Shown in pieces: positions 1-7,015 of a stretch of DNA of 41,246 nt. Made by a program: the position numbers and the translations under genes. This stretch comes from Cytophagales bacterium. Its GTDB lineage: Bacteria; Bacteroidota; Bacteroidia; Cytophagales; UBA9547. Location: NCBI GenBank assembly GCA_025360395.1, contig JANYCH010000226.1, positions 1 through 41,246 on the forward strand, given 5' to 3'. Positions within the stretch are counted from its first letter, which is position 1. Every line of letters starts with the position of its first letter. Under the pieces are notes generated by a model. The model worked only from the letters and a program-made list of their open reading frames with translations. It searched no databases and had not been told where the DNA came from.

Positions 1-272
1 GAATGGACATACTTTCTAAGACCTGGTTTACTAATTCGCTCTAAGTTTAATATAGCTGGCTTTTTCGTCATAGGATCGTATTTTAAAGCGATCTTTATAA
101 CACCTTGTACAGTGCTTTCTTCGAATTTGTAACTGAAGATAAAGCCTTTATCGTAAAGTACTTTCGTTATCTCCTTTTTAAGATTAGAAGCTGGAATTTC
201 CACAACTCTATGACGAGCTTTAGAAGCATTCCTTATTCTAGTCAAATAATCTGCTATTGGATCTGTTAACAT
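1..272 (-). CDS. rpsH: 30S ribosomal protein S8, partial (N-terminal part)
   Basis: The minus strand from an ATG at 270-272 reads MLTDPIADYLTRIRNA and continues in frame to the left edge, so about 90 N-terminal residues are present and the C-terminus lies outside the window. The opening matches the conserved S8 N-terminus, which binds the central domain of 16S rRNA in 30S assembly; in E. coli S8 also represses the spc operon, but no such site is visible here. It follows rpsN, as in the usual spc order, after a 66-bp gap that contains its own Bacteroidota-type promoter. Confidence 0.95.
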   Translation of the reverse strand, partial: MLTDPIADYLTRIRNASKARHRVVEIPASNLKKEITKVLYDKGFIFSYKFEESTVQGVIKIALKYDPMTKKPAILNLERISKPGLRKYVH

Positions 273-306
273 CTTGTAATCTGTTCTCTATTTTTCAAAA
301 GGGCTG

Positions 307-338
307 CAAAGATATGTAATTGTTATTTAATAAACAAA
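307..338 (-). promoter_or_regulatory. Bacteroidota-type promoter in front of rpsH
   Basis: On the minus strand a TTTG (335-338) is followed after 20 bp by TATCTTTG (307-314), matching the Bacteroidota -33/-7 consensus TTTG-N(19-21)-TAnnTTTG. The presumed start then reads TTTGCAGCCC, like the rpsL and rplC promoters of the same cluster. It sits between the rpsN stop and the rpsH start, so rpsH and the genes after it may be transcribed independently of the upstream cluster. Motif match only; no start site has been measured. Confidence 0.7.
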
Positions 339-608
339 TTACCAGCTCGCTTTAGTTATGCCTGGTATTTTTCCGTCTGAAGCCATTTCACGGAACACAT
401 TTCTGCATAATCCGAATTTCCTCATGTATCCTCTTGGACGACCTGTGATTTTGCATCTGTTATGCAATCTTACAGGAGAAGCATTCCTAGGTAATTTATC
501 TAAACCGATGTAATCACCTTTCGCCTTTAGTTCAGCTCTCTTAGTTGCATATTTAGCAACTATTTTTTGTCTTTTAAGCTCTCTAACTTTTACTGATTCT
601 TTTGCCAT
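339..608 (-). CDS. rpsN: 30S ribosomal protein S14
   Basis: This 89-residue protein is the long, zinc-independent form of S14: it has the conserved block NRCKITGRPRGYMRKFGLCR near residues 50-69 and ends with the family's KASW, and it lacks the paired CxxC motifs of the 61-residue zinc form. S14 is a late-assembling protein of the 30S head. It starts 2 bp after the rplE stop and is followed by rpsH, the standard spc order. Confidence 0.97.
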   Translation of the reverse strand: MAKESVKVRELKRQKIVAKYATKRAELKAKGDYIGLDKLPRNASPVRLHNRCKITGRPRGYMRKFGLCRNVFREMASDGKIPGITKASW

Positions 609-610
609 GA

Positions 611-1165
611 TTATTTCTTTTGATTGGCGAAGGGCATTCCAAATGCTTTTAACAACTCTAAACTTTCTTCATCAGAACCAGCAGTTGTCACAATAGTTAT
701 ATCCATTCCAGTGATCCTGGAAACCTTATCAATACTAATTTCTGGGAAAATAATTTGCTCTTTAATACCTAGAGTATAATTTCCTTTTCCGTCAAATCCT
801 TTATCATTCACACCCTTGAAATCCCTAACACGAGGAAGAGCAACAGACATTAATCTATCTAGAAATTCATACATTCTATCGCCGCGAAGAGTTACTTTCG
901 CCCCAATTGGCATGTTTTCTCTCAACTTAAAGTTAGATACAGCCTTTTTGGATTTAGTTGCAACTGCTTTCTGACCAGTTATAGTTGTAAGTTCTTCAAC
1001 TCCAACATCAACCAATTTTTTGTCGGTTACTGCAATACCAATCCCTTTATTGATGCAAACCTTTGTAATTTTAGGAACTTGCATAATAGAAGAGTAGTTA
1101 AACTTCTCTTTTAGAGAAGGAACTATCTCGTTCAAATAAGTTTCTTTTAGCCTAGGATTTGCCAT
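611..1165 (-). CDS. rplE: 50S ribosomal protein L5
   Basis: The 184-residue protein matches L5 in length and in conserved stretches such as the central VTLRGDRMYEFLDRL and PRVRDFKG, and the C-terminal GMDITIVTTA. L5 binds 5S rRNA and helps form the central protuberance and its contact with P-site tRNA. It lies 1 bp from rplX and 2 bp from rpsN, so it is translated from the same polycistronic message. Confidence 0.98.
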   Translation of the reverse strand: MANPRLKETYLNEIVPSLKEKFNYSSIMQVPKITKVCINKGIGIAVTDKKLVDVGVEELTTITGQKAVATKSKKAVSNFKLRENMPIGAKVTLRGDRMYEFLDRLMSVALPRVRDFKGVNDKGFDGKGNYTLGIKEQIIFPEISIDKVSRITGMDITIVTTAGSDEESLELLKAFGMPFANQKK

Positions 1166-1166
1166 A

Positions 1167-1484
1167 TTAAGATAAGAATGTATTTGTCTTCTTTGAAAAT
1201 CTTTGAAGTTTTCCTTCCTTGTTCAGTTTTCTACCTATTCTTGTTGGAAGACCATTTGTTGGGTCAATCACCATTAGGTTGCTGATGTGGATAGTAGCCT
1301 CTCTCTTCTCAATGCTACCGTTAGGATTTTGAGCCGTTGGTTTTAAATGTTTTGTAACAACATTAACACCCTCAACGACAGCTCTTTGTTTGTCAGGAAG
1401 CATTAAAGAAATTTTACCTTCTTTGCCTTTTGAGTTGCCTGATAACACTTTTACTAGATCGCCTTTTTTTACGTGAAATTTCAT
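1167..1484 (-). CDS. rplX: 50S ribosomal protein L24
   Basis: A 105-residue L24. The N-terminal KOW motif (KGDLVKVLSGNSKGKEGKI, residues 7-25) is the rRNA-binding SH3-like fold of the family, and HLKPT follows near residue 46. L24 is an early 23S rRNA-binding assembly initiator. It sits between rplN (11 bp upstream) and rplE (1 bp downstream) as in most bacteria. Confidence 0.97.
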   Translation of the reverse strand: MKFHVKKGDLVKVLSGNSKGKEGKISLMLPDKQRAVVEGVNVVTKHLKPTAQNPNGSIEKREATIHISNLMVIDPTNGLPTRIGRKLNKEGKLQRFSKKTNTFLS

Positions 1485-1495
1485 CTCTATAAATA

Positions 1496-1864
1496 TTATA
1501 GTACTTCAGGAGCTAAAGAAACGATTTTCATGAATTGTTTTTCACGAAGTTCTCTTGCAACAGGCCCGAAAATACGGGTACCTCTTGGCTCATCATTGTT
1601 ATTTAGAAGGACTGCAGCATTATCGTCAAAACGAATATATGAGCCATCAGGTCTTCTGATCTCCTTTTTAGTTCTAACAACAACTGCTTTAGAAACAGTA
1701 CCTTTTTTAATGTTACCTGAACTTATAGCAGATTTAACAGAAATAACGATTTTATCGCCTACAGAAGCATAACGCTTACCTGTACCACCCAAAACCCGGA
1801 TACAAAGTACTTCTTTAGCACCGCTATTATCGGCCACTGTAAGTCTTGATTCTTGCTGGATCAT
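1496..1864 (-). CDS. rplN: 50S ribosomal protein L14
   Basis: At 122 residues this is the exact usual length of L14. It starts MIQQESRLTVADNSGAKEV and carries the conserved GTRIFGPVARELR near the C-terminus. L14 binds 23S rRNA, forms an inter-subunit bridge, and is the docking site of the silencing factor RsfS in bacteria. It begins 2 bp after rpsQ. Confidence 0.98.
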   Translation of the reverse strand: MIQQESRLTVADNSGAKEVLCIRVLGGTGKRYASVGDKIVISVKSAISSGNIKKGTVSKAVVVRTKKEIRRPDGSYIRFDDNAAVLLNNNDEPRGTRIFGPVARELREKQFMKIVSLAPEVL

Positions 1865-1866
1865 GG

Positions 1867-2121
1867 TTATTTAACTTTTTCGATAATTTCTACTAATCTC
1901 CACCTCTTATTTTTACTAAGCGGACGTGTCTCACTTATTTTAACAGTATCTCCGATACTGCACTCATTCTTGTCGTCATGGGCCATCAGCTTAGAAGTTT
2001 TTTTCATGAATTTGCCATACATGCCATCCATTACTCTTCTCTCTATAGCTACAGTAATAGATTTTTCCATCTTATTACTTACCACTTTACCGACACGTTC
2101 CTTTCTAGAGTTCCTTTCCAT
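1867..2121 (-). CDS. rpsQ: 30S ribosomal protein S17
   Basis: An 84-residue S17 with the OB-fold signature of the family: GKVVSNKMEKSITVAIERR near residues 11-29, and DTVKISETRPLSKNKRW near the C-terminus. S17 is a primary 16S rRNA-binding protein of the 30S body. It lies 8 bp after rpmC and 2 bp before rplN. Confidence 0.97.
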   Translation of the reverse strand: MERNSRKERVGKVVSNKMEKSITVAIERRVMDGMYGKFMKKTSKLMAHDDKNECSIGDTVKISETRPLSKNKRWRLVEIIEKVK

Positions 2122-2129
2122 TGAAATCC

Positions 2130-2324
2130 TTATTTTGTTCTTGCACTAAGTTCTGTAAGCATTCTTGCGATGTCTTTTTTCAAGAACTTAATCCTCATCG
2201 GGTTCTCAATTGGAGATACAGCATGAGCAAATTTTAATTTTGCCAGAACCTCTTTATCTACTTTCACTTTAGACTGAATCTGTTCAGCTGTAAGTGTTTT
2301 TATATCATTACTATTGGATTTCAT
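2130..2324 (-). CDS. rpmC: 50S ribosomal protein L29
   Basis: A 64-residue helical-hairpin protein in the L29 position between rplP and rpsQ. It shows the L29 pattern LRFAHAVSP-like (LKFAHAVSPIENPMRI) followed by a second helix, KKDIARMLTELSAR. L29 lies near the nascent-chain tunnel exit. Its start overlaps the rplP stop by 4 bp, which suggests translational coupling. Confidence 0.95.
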   Translation of the reverse strand: MKSNSNDIKTLTAEQIQSKVKVDKEVLAKLKFAHAVSPIENPMRIKFLKKDIARMLTELSARTK

Positions 2325-2743
2325 ACTCCCTGTAATTCTCTTTTAACTAAAAACTTGGTTTTTAACGGCAGTTTCATTGCAGCTAATCTTAATGACTCCT
2401 GAGCAGTTTCTAAATCTACACCTGTAGATTCAAAAAGAATTGTTCCTGGTTTCACTACTGCTACCCAATATTCCGGAGCACCTTTACCTTTACCCATACG
2501 AACTTCTGCAGGTTTCTTTGTAATTGGTTTGTCCGGAAATATTCTCACCCACATTTGACCCTCTCTTTTCATTGCACGAGAGATGGCAATACGAGCAGCT
2601 TCGATTTGCCTGCTTGTGATCAATCCTGGCTCTAAAGCTTTAATTGCATAGCTACCAAAAGATATATCAAAACCTCGGGTTGCAATACCCTTATTTCTAC
2701 CCTTTTGCGCTTTTCTGTAAACTGTCCTTTTAGGCTGTAACAT
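2321..2743 (-). CDS. rplP: 50S ribosomal protein L16
   Basis: A 140-residue L16 beginning MLQPKRTVYRKAQKGRNKG, the highly conserved family start, with the central RQIEAARIAISRAMKREG and the MGKGKG loop. L16 organises the A-site side of the peptidyl transferase centre. It overlaps rpmC by 4 bp and follows rpsC after 18 bp. Confidence 0.98.
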   Translation of the reverse strand: MLQPKRTVYRKAQKGRNKGIATRGFDISFGSYAIKALEPGLITSRQIEAARIAISRAMKREGQMWVRIFPDKPITKKPAEVRMGKGKGAPEYWVAVVKPGTILFESTGVDLETAQESLRLAAMKLPLKTKFLVKRELQGV

Positions 2744-2761
2744 GACCCCGAAGTAATTAAA

Positions 2762-3532
2762 CTATTTATTACCTTTATTATTGTTATTATTATTACTTCT
2801 CTTTTTCGGACCATTATTATCTGGTCTTCTTTTTCCCTGGTTTTGATTATTTGAAGGTTGTTGACCAGTAGCACTTACTACGCCGATATTCGGAGACAAA
2901 TCTCTTTTACCGTAGACTTCACCTTTAAATATCCAAACTTTGATTCCAATTTTACCATACACTGTTTGTGCTTCTGAAATAGCATAATCAATATCAGCTC
3001 TTAAAGTATGTAATGGAATCCTACCTTCTTTATATTGTTCAGTACGAGCCATCTCTGCTCCAGCTAAACGTCCTGATAACTTAATCTTTATACCTAATGC
3101 TCCTACTCTCATTGTTCCAGCAATAGATTGTTTCATAGCACGACGATAAGAAATCCTTGCTTCCAATTGTTGAGCTATAGATTCACCAACTAATTTAGCA
3201 TCAAGCTCAGGTCTTTTAATTTCAAAGATGTTAATTTGAACTTCTTTTGCAGTAAGCTTCTTTAACTCTTCTTTAATTTTATCAACCTCTCCACCACCTT
3301 TCCCAATAACAACACCTGGTCTAGCAGTATTTATAGTAAGTATAATTCTCTTTAAAGTTCTTTCAATAACAATTTTAGCAATTCCTCCTTTTGGAATCCT
3401 GGCCATGATATACTTACGAATTTTTTCGTCTTCAATAAGTTTTACATCAAATGTTTTACCACCGTACCAGTTAGATTCCCATCCTCTGATTACACCAAGA
3501 CGGAACGCTACGGGATTAATTTTTTGTCCCAT
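2762..3532 (-). CDS. rpsC: 30S ribosomal protein S3 with Asn-rich C-terminal tail
   Basis: S3 forms the mRNA entry site of the 30S subunit. The protein starts MGQKINPVAFRLGVIRGWES, has the KH-domain GxxG loop (VIGKGGGEVDKI, about residues 76-87), and shows the C-terminal-domain signature GRLAGAEMARTE near residue 154. At 256 residues it is longer than the E. coli form of 233. The surplus is a disordered tail from about residue 220 made almost only of Asn, Gln, Lys, Arg, Gly and Pro, with a run of six Asn. It lies 2 bp after rplV and before rplP. Confidence 0.98.
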   Translation of the reverse strand: MGQKINPVAFRLGVIRGWESNWYGGKTFDVKLIEDEKIRKYIMARIPKGGIAKIVIERTLKRIILTINTARPGVVIGKGGGEVDKIKEELKKLTAKEVQINIFEIKRPELDAKLVGESIAQQLEARISYRRAMKQSIAGTMRVGALGIKIKLSGRLAGAEMARTEQYKEGRIPLHTLRADIDYAISEAQTVYGKIGIKVWIFKGEVYGKRDLSPNIGVVSATGQQPSNNQNQGKRRPDNNGPKKRSNNNNNNKGNK

Positions 3533-3534
3533 TT

Positions 3535-3894
3535 TTATAAATTAACAGAAGTGTTTACTGAATCTACAATTATTGTAACATGGTTAGAGCGCTTTCTGAT
3601 TCGGTAAGCTCTACCTTGTGGAGCAGGTCTGAATCTTTTAAGGATTCTACCACCGTCAACAAAAATGGTTTTAACAAAAAGATCTGAGTCTTCCATTCTT
3701 TTGCCATCATTTTTTTGTTGCCAGTTTGCTATAGCAGAAAGTAATAACTTTTCTACTTTTGCAGCCCCAACTTTTGGTTCATATTTAAGAAGTCCTAAGG
3801 CAATATTTACCTTTTTCCCCCTGATCATGTCCGCAACCTGCCTCATCTTACGAGGGGATGTTGGCACATTATTAAGTTTTGCAACAGCTTCCAT
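3535..3894 (-). CDS. rplV: 50S ribosomal protein L22
   Basis: A 119-residue L22 with the family start VPTSPRKMRQVADMIRGKKV and the C-terminal loop FRPAPQGRAYRIRKRSNHV, the hairpin that lines the nascent peptide tunnel. L22 contacts all domains of 23S rRNA. It sits between rpsS (5 bp) and rpsC (2 bp). The start at 3892-3894 gives a normal-length N-terminus. Confidence 0.97.
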   Translation of the reverse strand: MEAVAKLNNVPTSPRKMRQVADMIRGKKVNIALGLLKYEPKVGAAKVEKLLLSAIANWQQKNDGKRMEDSDLFVKTIFVDGGRILKRFRPAPQGRAYRIRKRSNHVTIIVDSVNTSVNL

Positions 3895-3899
3895 CTTAA

Positions 3900-4181
3900 T
3901 TATCTTTTAGCAGACTTATCTTTTTTAGCTGCATGTCCCCTAAAATTCCTGGTTGGTGAAAATTCACCAAGTTTGTGACCTACCATATTTTCAGTTACAA
4001 AAACAGGAATAAACTTATTTCCGTTATGTACTGCGAATGTGTGTCCCACAAAGTCAGGAGATATTGTGGATCTTCTTGACCAAGTTTTTACTACTGATTT
4101 CTTTGCAGAATCATTAAGTGCAAAAACTTTGTTTTCTAGCCTAAAATCTATATAAGGCCCTTTTTTTATTGAACGTCCCAT
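3900..4181 (-). CDS. rpsS: 30S ribosomal protein S19
   Basis: A 93-residue S19: MGRSIKKGPYID at the start, then KTWSRRSTISPDFVGHTFAVHNG and GHKLGEFSPTR, all family hallmarks. S19 forms the 30S head with S13 and contacts the A-site region. Its ATG overlaps the rplB stop by one base (TAATG), indicating tight coupling. Confidence 0.98.
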   Translation of the reverse strand: MGRSIKKGPYIDFRLENKVFALNDSAKKSVVKTWSRRSTISPDFVGHTFAVHNGNKFIPVFVTENMVGHKLGEFSPTRNFRGHAAKKDKSAKR

Positions 4182-5005
4182 TACTTCTTCTTAGAAATAA
4201 TTAATGAATCTGAATACTTATTTGGTTTTCTGGTTTTAAGACCTTTGGTATATAAACCATTTCTAGATCTTGGATGTCCTCCTGAAGCTCTACCTTCACC
4301 ACCACCCATCGGGTGATCAACAGGGTTCATAGCTACTGCCCTTACCCTTGGGGTTCTTCCTAACCAACGACTTCTTCCTGCTTTTCCAATTGTGGTGTTG
4401 ATATGGTCTGCATTGGAAACAGTTCCAACAGTTGCCTTACAAGTACCCAATACCAAACGAATCTCGCCTGAAGGCAATTTTATACTAGCGTACTTCTCGT
4501 CACGGCCAACTAATTGACCATAACCACCTGCACTTCTAGCTAGAACACCACCTTTACCTGGTTTTAATTCAATGTTGTGAATAAAAGTACCGAGAGGAAT
4601 TTGAGATAATATTAAAGCATTTCCTAATTCAGGAGGAGAACCGGTTCCAGACAACAAAGTCTGACCAACTTTTAATCCTGAAGGACAAATGATATATCTT
4701 TTTTCTCCATCAACATAAGATAGTAATGCTATCCTTGCTGAACGGTTAGGATCGTATTCAACAGATTTTACTTTAGCCGGAACACCATCCTTATCTCTTT
4801 TGAAATCGATGATACGGTACATTTGTTTGTGACCTCCACCGATATAACGCATAGAGCGTTTTCCATCACTATTTCTTCCACCAGATTTACCAATAAATGT
4901 CAATAAACTCTTTTCAGGTTTAGATTCAGTTATCTCATCGAAGGTAGGAGCTATCCTATGTCTTTGACCAGGAGTAGTGGGTTTTAATTTTTTTATAGCA
5001 GCCAT
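4181..5005 (-). CDS. rplB: 50S ribosomal protein L2
   Basis: A 274-residue L2, the usual length. L2 is needed for subunit joining and peptidyl transferase activity. The strongest signature is the C-terminal NPVDHPMGGGEGR around residues 226-238, which contains the functionally important His in the HPMGGG loop, followed by the basic GLKTRKPNKYS tail. It lies 11 bp after rplW and overlaps rpsS by 1 bp. Confidence 0.98.
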   Translation of the reverse strand: MAAIKKLKPTTPGQRHRIAPTFDEITESKPEKSLLTFIGKSGGRNSDGKRSMRYIGGGHKQMYRIIDFKRDKDGVPAKVKSVEYDPNRSARIALLSYVDGEKRYIICPSGLKVGQTLLSGTGSPPELGNALILSQIPLGTFIHNIELKPGKGGVLARSAGGYGQLVGRDEKYASIKLPSGEIRLVLGTCKATVGTVSNADHINTTIGKAGRSRWLGRTPRVRAVAMNPVDHPMGGGEGRASGGHPRSRNGLYTKGLKTRKPNKYSDSLIISKKK

Positions 5006-5016
5006 TATATTGCTAA

Positions 5017-5307
5017 TTAAATGCTGGAGTAAATGTCAATCATTTCACCTTTTGACACAGTAACTACAGCTCTTTTTACCGGAGATACTCTACCAGCAAG
5101 AACTTTTGTTTTTGTCATCTTACTTTTGGATTTTCCAGCAGTAACATAAGTGTTTACACTTTCTACATTAACACCATATTCTTTTTCAATGGCATTACGT
5201 ATTTCAATTTTATTGGCATTGCGATCTACCACAAATGCATATCTACCATTTTCGGTAAACTTGGCATATTTTTCAGTGATAATCGGCTTTATTATGATAG
5301 CTGACAT
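5017..5307 (-). CDS. rplW: 50S ribosomal protein L23
   Basis: A 96-residue L23 with the typical IIKPIITEKYAKFTENGRY start and the FVVDRNANKIEIRNAIEKEYGV block. L23 sits at the tunnel exit and is the docking point for trigger factor and SRP. It lies 4 bp after rplD and 11 bp before rplB, in the normal S10-operon order. Confidence 0.97.
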   Translation of the reverse strand: MSAIIIKPIITEKYAKFTENGRYAFVVDRNANKIEIRNAIEKEYGVNVESVNTYVTAGKSKSKMTKTKVLAGRVSPVKRAVVTVSKGEMIDIYSSI

Positions 5308-5311
5308 TACC

Positions 5312-5944
5312 TTAGCTTATTAAGTCAATTAATGATTCCAAAGCAGTTTCACCAATTACAAGCTTTTCAGCATTCATAATTTCATAAGTGTTAAGATCAC
5401 TTACATTGATTACTTTGGCATTAGGAAGGTTTCTAGAAGAGAGGCTGATATTTTTAAGATTATCAGAACCCGCAAGCAAGAACAAAGTTTTGGAAGAGTC
5501 TAAGCTTAAATTTTTAAGTATAGAATTAAACTCTTTTGTTTTAGGGACTGCAAGTGAAAAATCTTCAAGAAAAATCAAAGAATTATCTTTCAACTTATAT
5601 GCAATGGCAGATCTTCTTGCCAGCTGCTTAACTTTCTTATTTAATTTAAAACTGTAATCTCTAGGTCTTGGACCAAAAATACGGCCTCCTCCAACAAAAA
5701 CACCAGATTTTATACTACCAGCACGGGCACCACCTGTACCTTTTTGTTTTTTTATCTTTTTAGTAGAATAAGCCATTTCGCTTTTCTCCTTTGCTTTATG
5801 TGTACCCTGACGCTGAGCAGCTAAGTAATGCTTAACATCTAACCATATTGTATGGTCATTAGGTGCTGATTCTGAAAGCAAAACCGGAACCGAAACTTTT
5901 TTACCAGTTTCTTTACCTTTTATATTTATTACTGCGATATCCAT
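5312..5944 (-). CDS. rplD: 50S ribosomal protein L4
   Basis: A 210-residue L4. The conserved loop reaching into the peptide tunnel is visible as KKQKGTGGARAGSIKSGVFVGGG (about residues 68-90). L4 is an early 23S binder and, in E. coli, the autogenous regulator of the S10 operon; no equivalent leader structure was identified here. It lies 1 bp after rplC and 4 bp before rplW. Confidence 0.97.
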   Translation of the reverse strand: MDIAVINIKGKETGKKVSVPVLLSESAPNDHTIWLDVKHYLAAQRQGTHKAKEKSEMAYSTKKIKKQKGTGGARAGSIKSGVFVGGGRIFGPRPRDYSFKLNKKVKQLARRSAIAYKLKDNSLIFLEDFSLAVPKTKEFNSILKNLSLDSSKTLFLLAGSDNLKNISLSSRNLPNAKVINVSDLNTYEIMNAEKLVIGETALESLIDLIS

Positions 5945-5945
5945 T

Positions 5946-6566
5946 TTACTTCTCTAGAATAACGTAACTATTTTTAGAACCAGGCAAACTACCACTGATA
6001 ATTACCAGATTTTTGTCTGCTAGTACTCTTAGAACTTTCAAATTTTGAACTGTAACCCTTGCATTTCCAAGTCTACCTGCCATACGTATGCCTTTAAATA
6101 CGCGTGAAGGGAACGAACAAGAACCAATAGAACCAGGGTGACGAGCCCTGTTATGCTGACCGTGAGTTTGTCCACCAACCCCAGCAAAACCATGTCTTTT
6201 TACAACTCCTTGAAAACCTTTTCCAATAGAAGTTCCAATGACATCAATCATATCACCATCAGCAAATATATCTGCAGCTGATAATGTATCTCCTAAAGAA
6301 ACTGATTTATCAAAAGACCTGAACTCAACAAGTTTACGTTTAGGTGTAGAGTTTGCTTTTTTAAAGTGACCTAACATAGAAGATGACACACTTTTTTCTT
6401 TTACATCTCCATATCCCAATTGAACGGCTTCATAACCATCATTTTCAATCGTTTTCACCTGGGAGACAACACATGGACCTAGTTCTACGACTGTACAAGG
6501 AATTGCTTTTCCTTCAGTTTCGTATATCCTGGTCATCCCAATTTTTTTCCCAATAAGACCTAACAT
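5946..6566 (-). CDS. rplC: 50S ribosomal protein L3
   Basis: A 206-residue L3 starting MLGLIGKKIGMTRIY, with the characteristic central loop GFQGVVKRHGFAGVGGQTHG and RHPGSIGSCSFPSRVFKG. L3 is one of the two 50S assembly initiators and reaches toward the peptidyl transferase centre. It is separated from rpsJ by 137 bp that hold a hairpin and a TAnnTTTG box, so it is likely the first gene of its own transcript as well as a read-through product. Confidence 0.98.
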   Translation of the reverse strand: MLGLIGKKIGMTRIYETEGKAIPCTVVELGPCVVSQVKTIENDGYEAVQLGYGDVKEKSVSSSMLGHFKKANSTPKRKLVEFRSFDKSVSLGDTLSAADIFADGDMIDVIGTSIGKGFQGVVKRHGFAGVGGQTHGQHNRARHPGSIGSCSFPSRVFKGIRMAGRLGNARVTVQNLKVLRVLADKNLVIISGSLPGSKNSYVILEK

Positions 6567-6623
6567 AATTTTTTAAGAATTAGGTATTTAGTTAATCTAA
6601 AGACCCCCTCTAAAAAGGGAGTG

Positions 6624-6631
6624 CAAAGTTA
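6624..6631 (-). promoter_or_regulatory. Candidate promoter (-7 box) for rplC
   Basis: The minus strand reads TAACTTTG here, a perfect TAnnTTTG -7 box, running into TTTGCACTCCC exactly as at the rpsL promoter. No good TTTG or TTG lies 17-21 bp upstream; that position falls at the edge of the inverted repeat after rpsJ. The leader continues CCC-TTTTTAGA-GGG, which could form a small hairpin at the transcript's 5' end. Confidence rests on the -7 box and on its similarity to the rpsL leader. Confidence 0.6.
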
Positions 6632-6653
6632 AGATATTTTTTTTATTTGCCTA

Positions 6654-6694
6654 TTAATAAGGGGAAATATTATTTAAATATTTCCCCTTATTAA
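6654..6694. terminator. 18-bp perfect inverted repeat after rpsJ (terminator-like)
   Basis: Arms 6654-6671 and 6677-6694 are perfectly complementary over 18 bp with a 5-base loop (ATTTA), beginning 9 bp beyond the rpsJ stop. The core is GGGGAAATATT/AATATTTCCCC. There is no T-run after the hairpin on the minus strand, so it may be a partial terminator, an mRNA 3'-end stabiliser or a processing site rather than a strong intrinsic terminator. Confidence 0.6.
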
Positions 6695-6703
6695 GAAGAG
6701 AAA

Positions 6704-7009
6704 TCAGACTTTGATTTCAACATCCACACCACTAGGTAACTCCAACTTCATCAGAGCATCTACGGTTTTAGCACTAGTTGAATAGATATCAACTAATCTC
6801 TTATAAGTACAAAGCTGAAACTGTTCTCTTGCTTTTTTGTTAACGTGAGGAGAACGCAATACTGTGAAGATTTCCTTCTCAGTAGGTAGCGGAATAGGAC
6901 CGCTTACAATTGCTCCTGTAGCTTTTACAGCTCTGACAATTTTTTCTGAAGATTTATCAACCAGGTTATGGTCGAAAGACTTCAATTTGATTCGGATTTT
7001 CTGACTCAT
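6704..7009 (-). CDS. rpsJ: 30S ribosomal protein S10
   Basis: A 101-residue S10: MSQKIRIKLKSFDHNLVD at the start, the loop PIPLPTEKEIFTVLRSPHVNKKAREQF in the middle. S10 is a 30S head protein; in E. coli it also pairs with NusB in antitermination. It follows fusA after only 6 bp, so here it is the last gene of the str transcript rather than the first of the S10 operon. A long hairpin follows its stop. Confidence 0.98.
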   Translation of the reverse strand: MSQKIRIKLKSFDHNLVDKSSEKIVRAVKATGAIVSGPIPLPTEKEIFTVLRSPHVNKKAREQFQLCTYKRLVDIYSTSAKTVDALMKLELPSGVDVEIKV

Positions 7010-7015
7010 TTTGTA

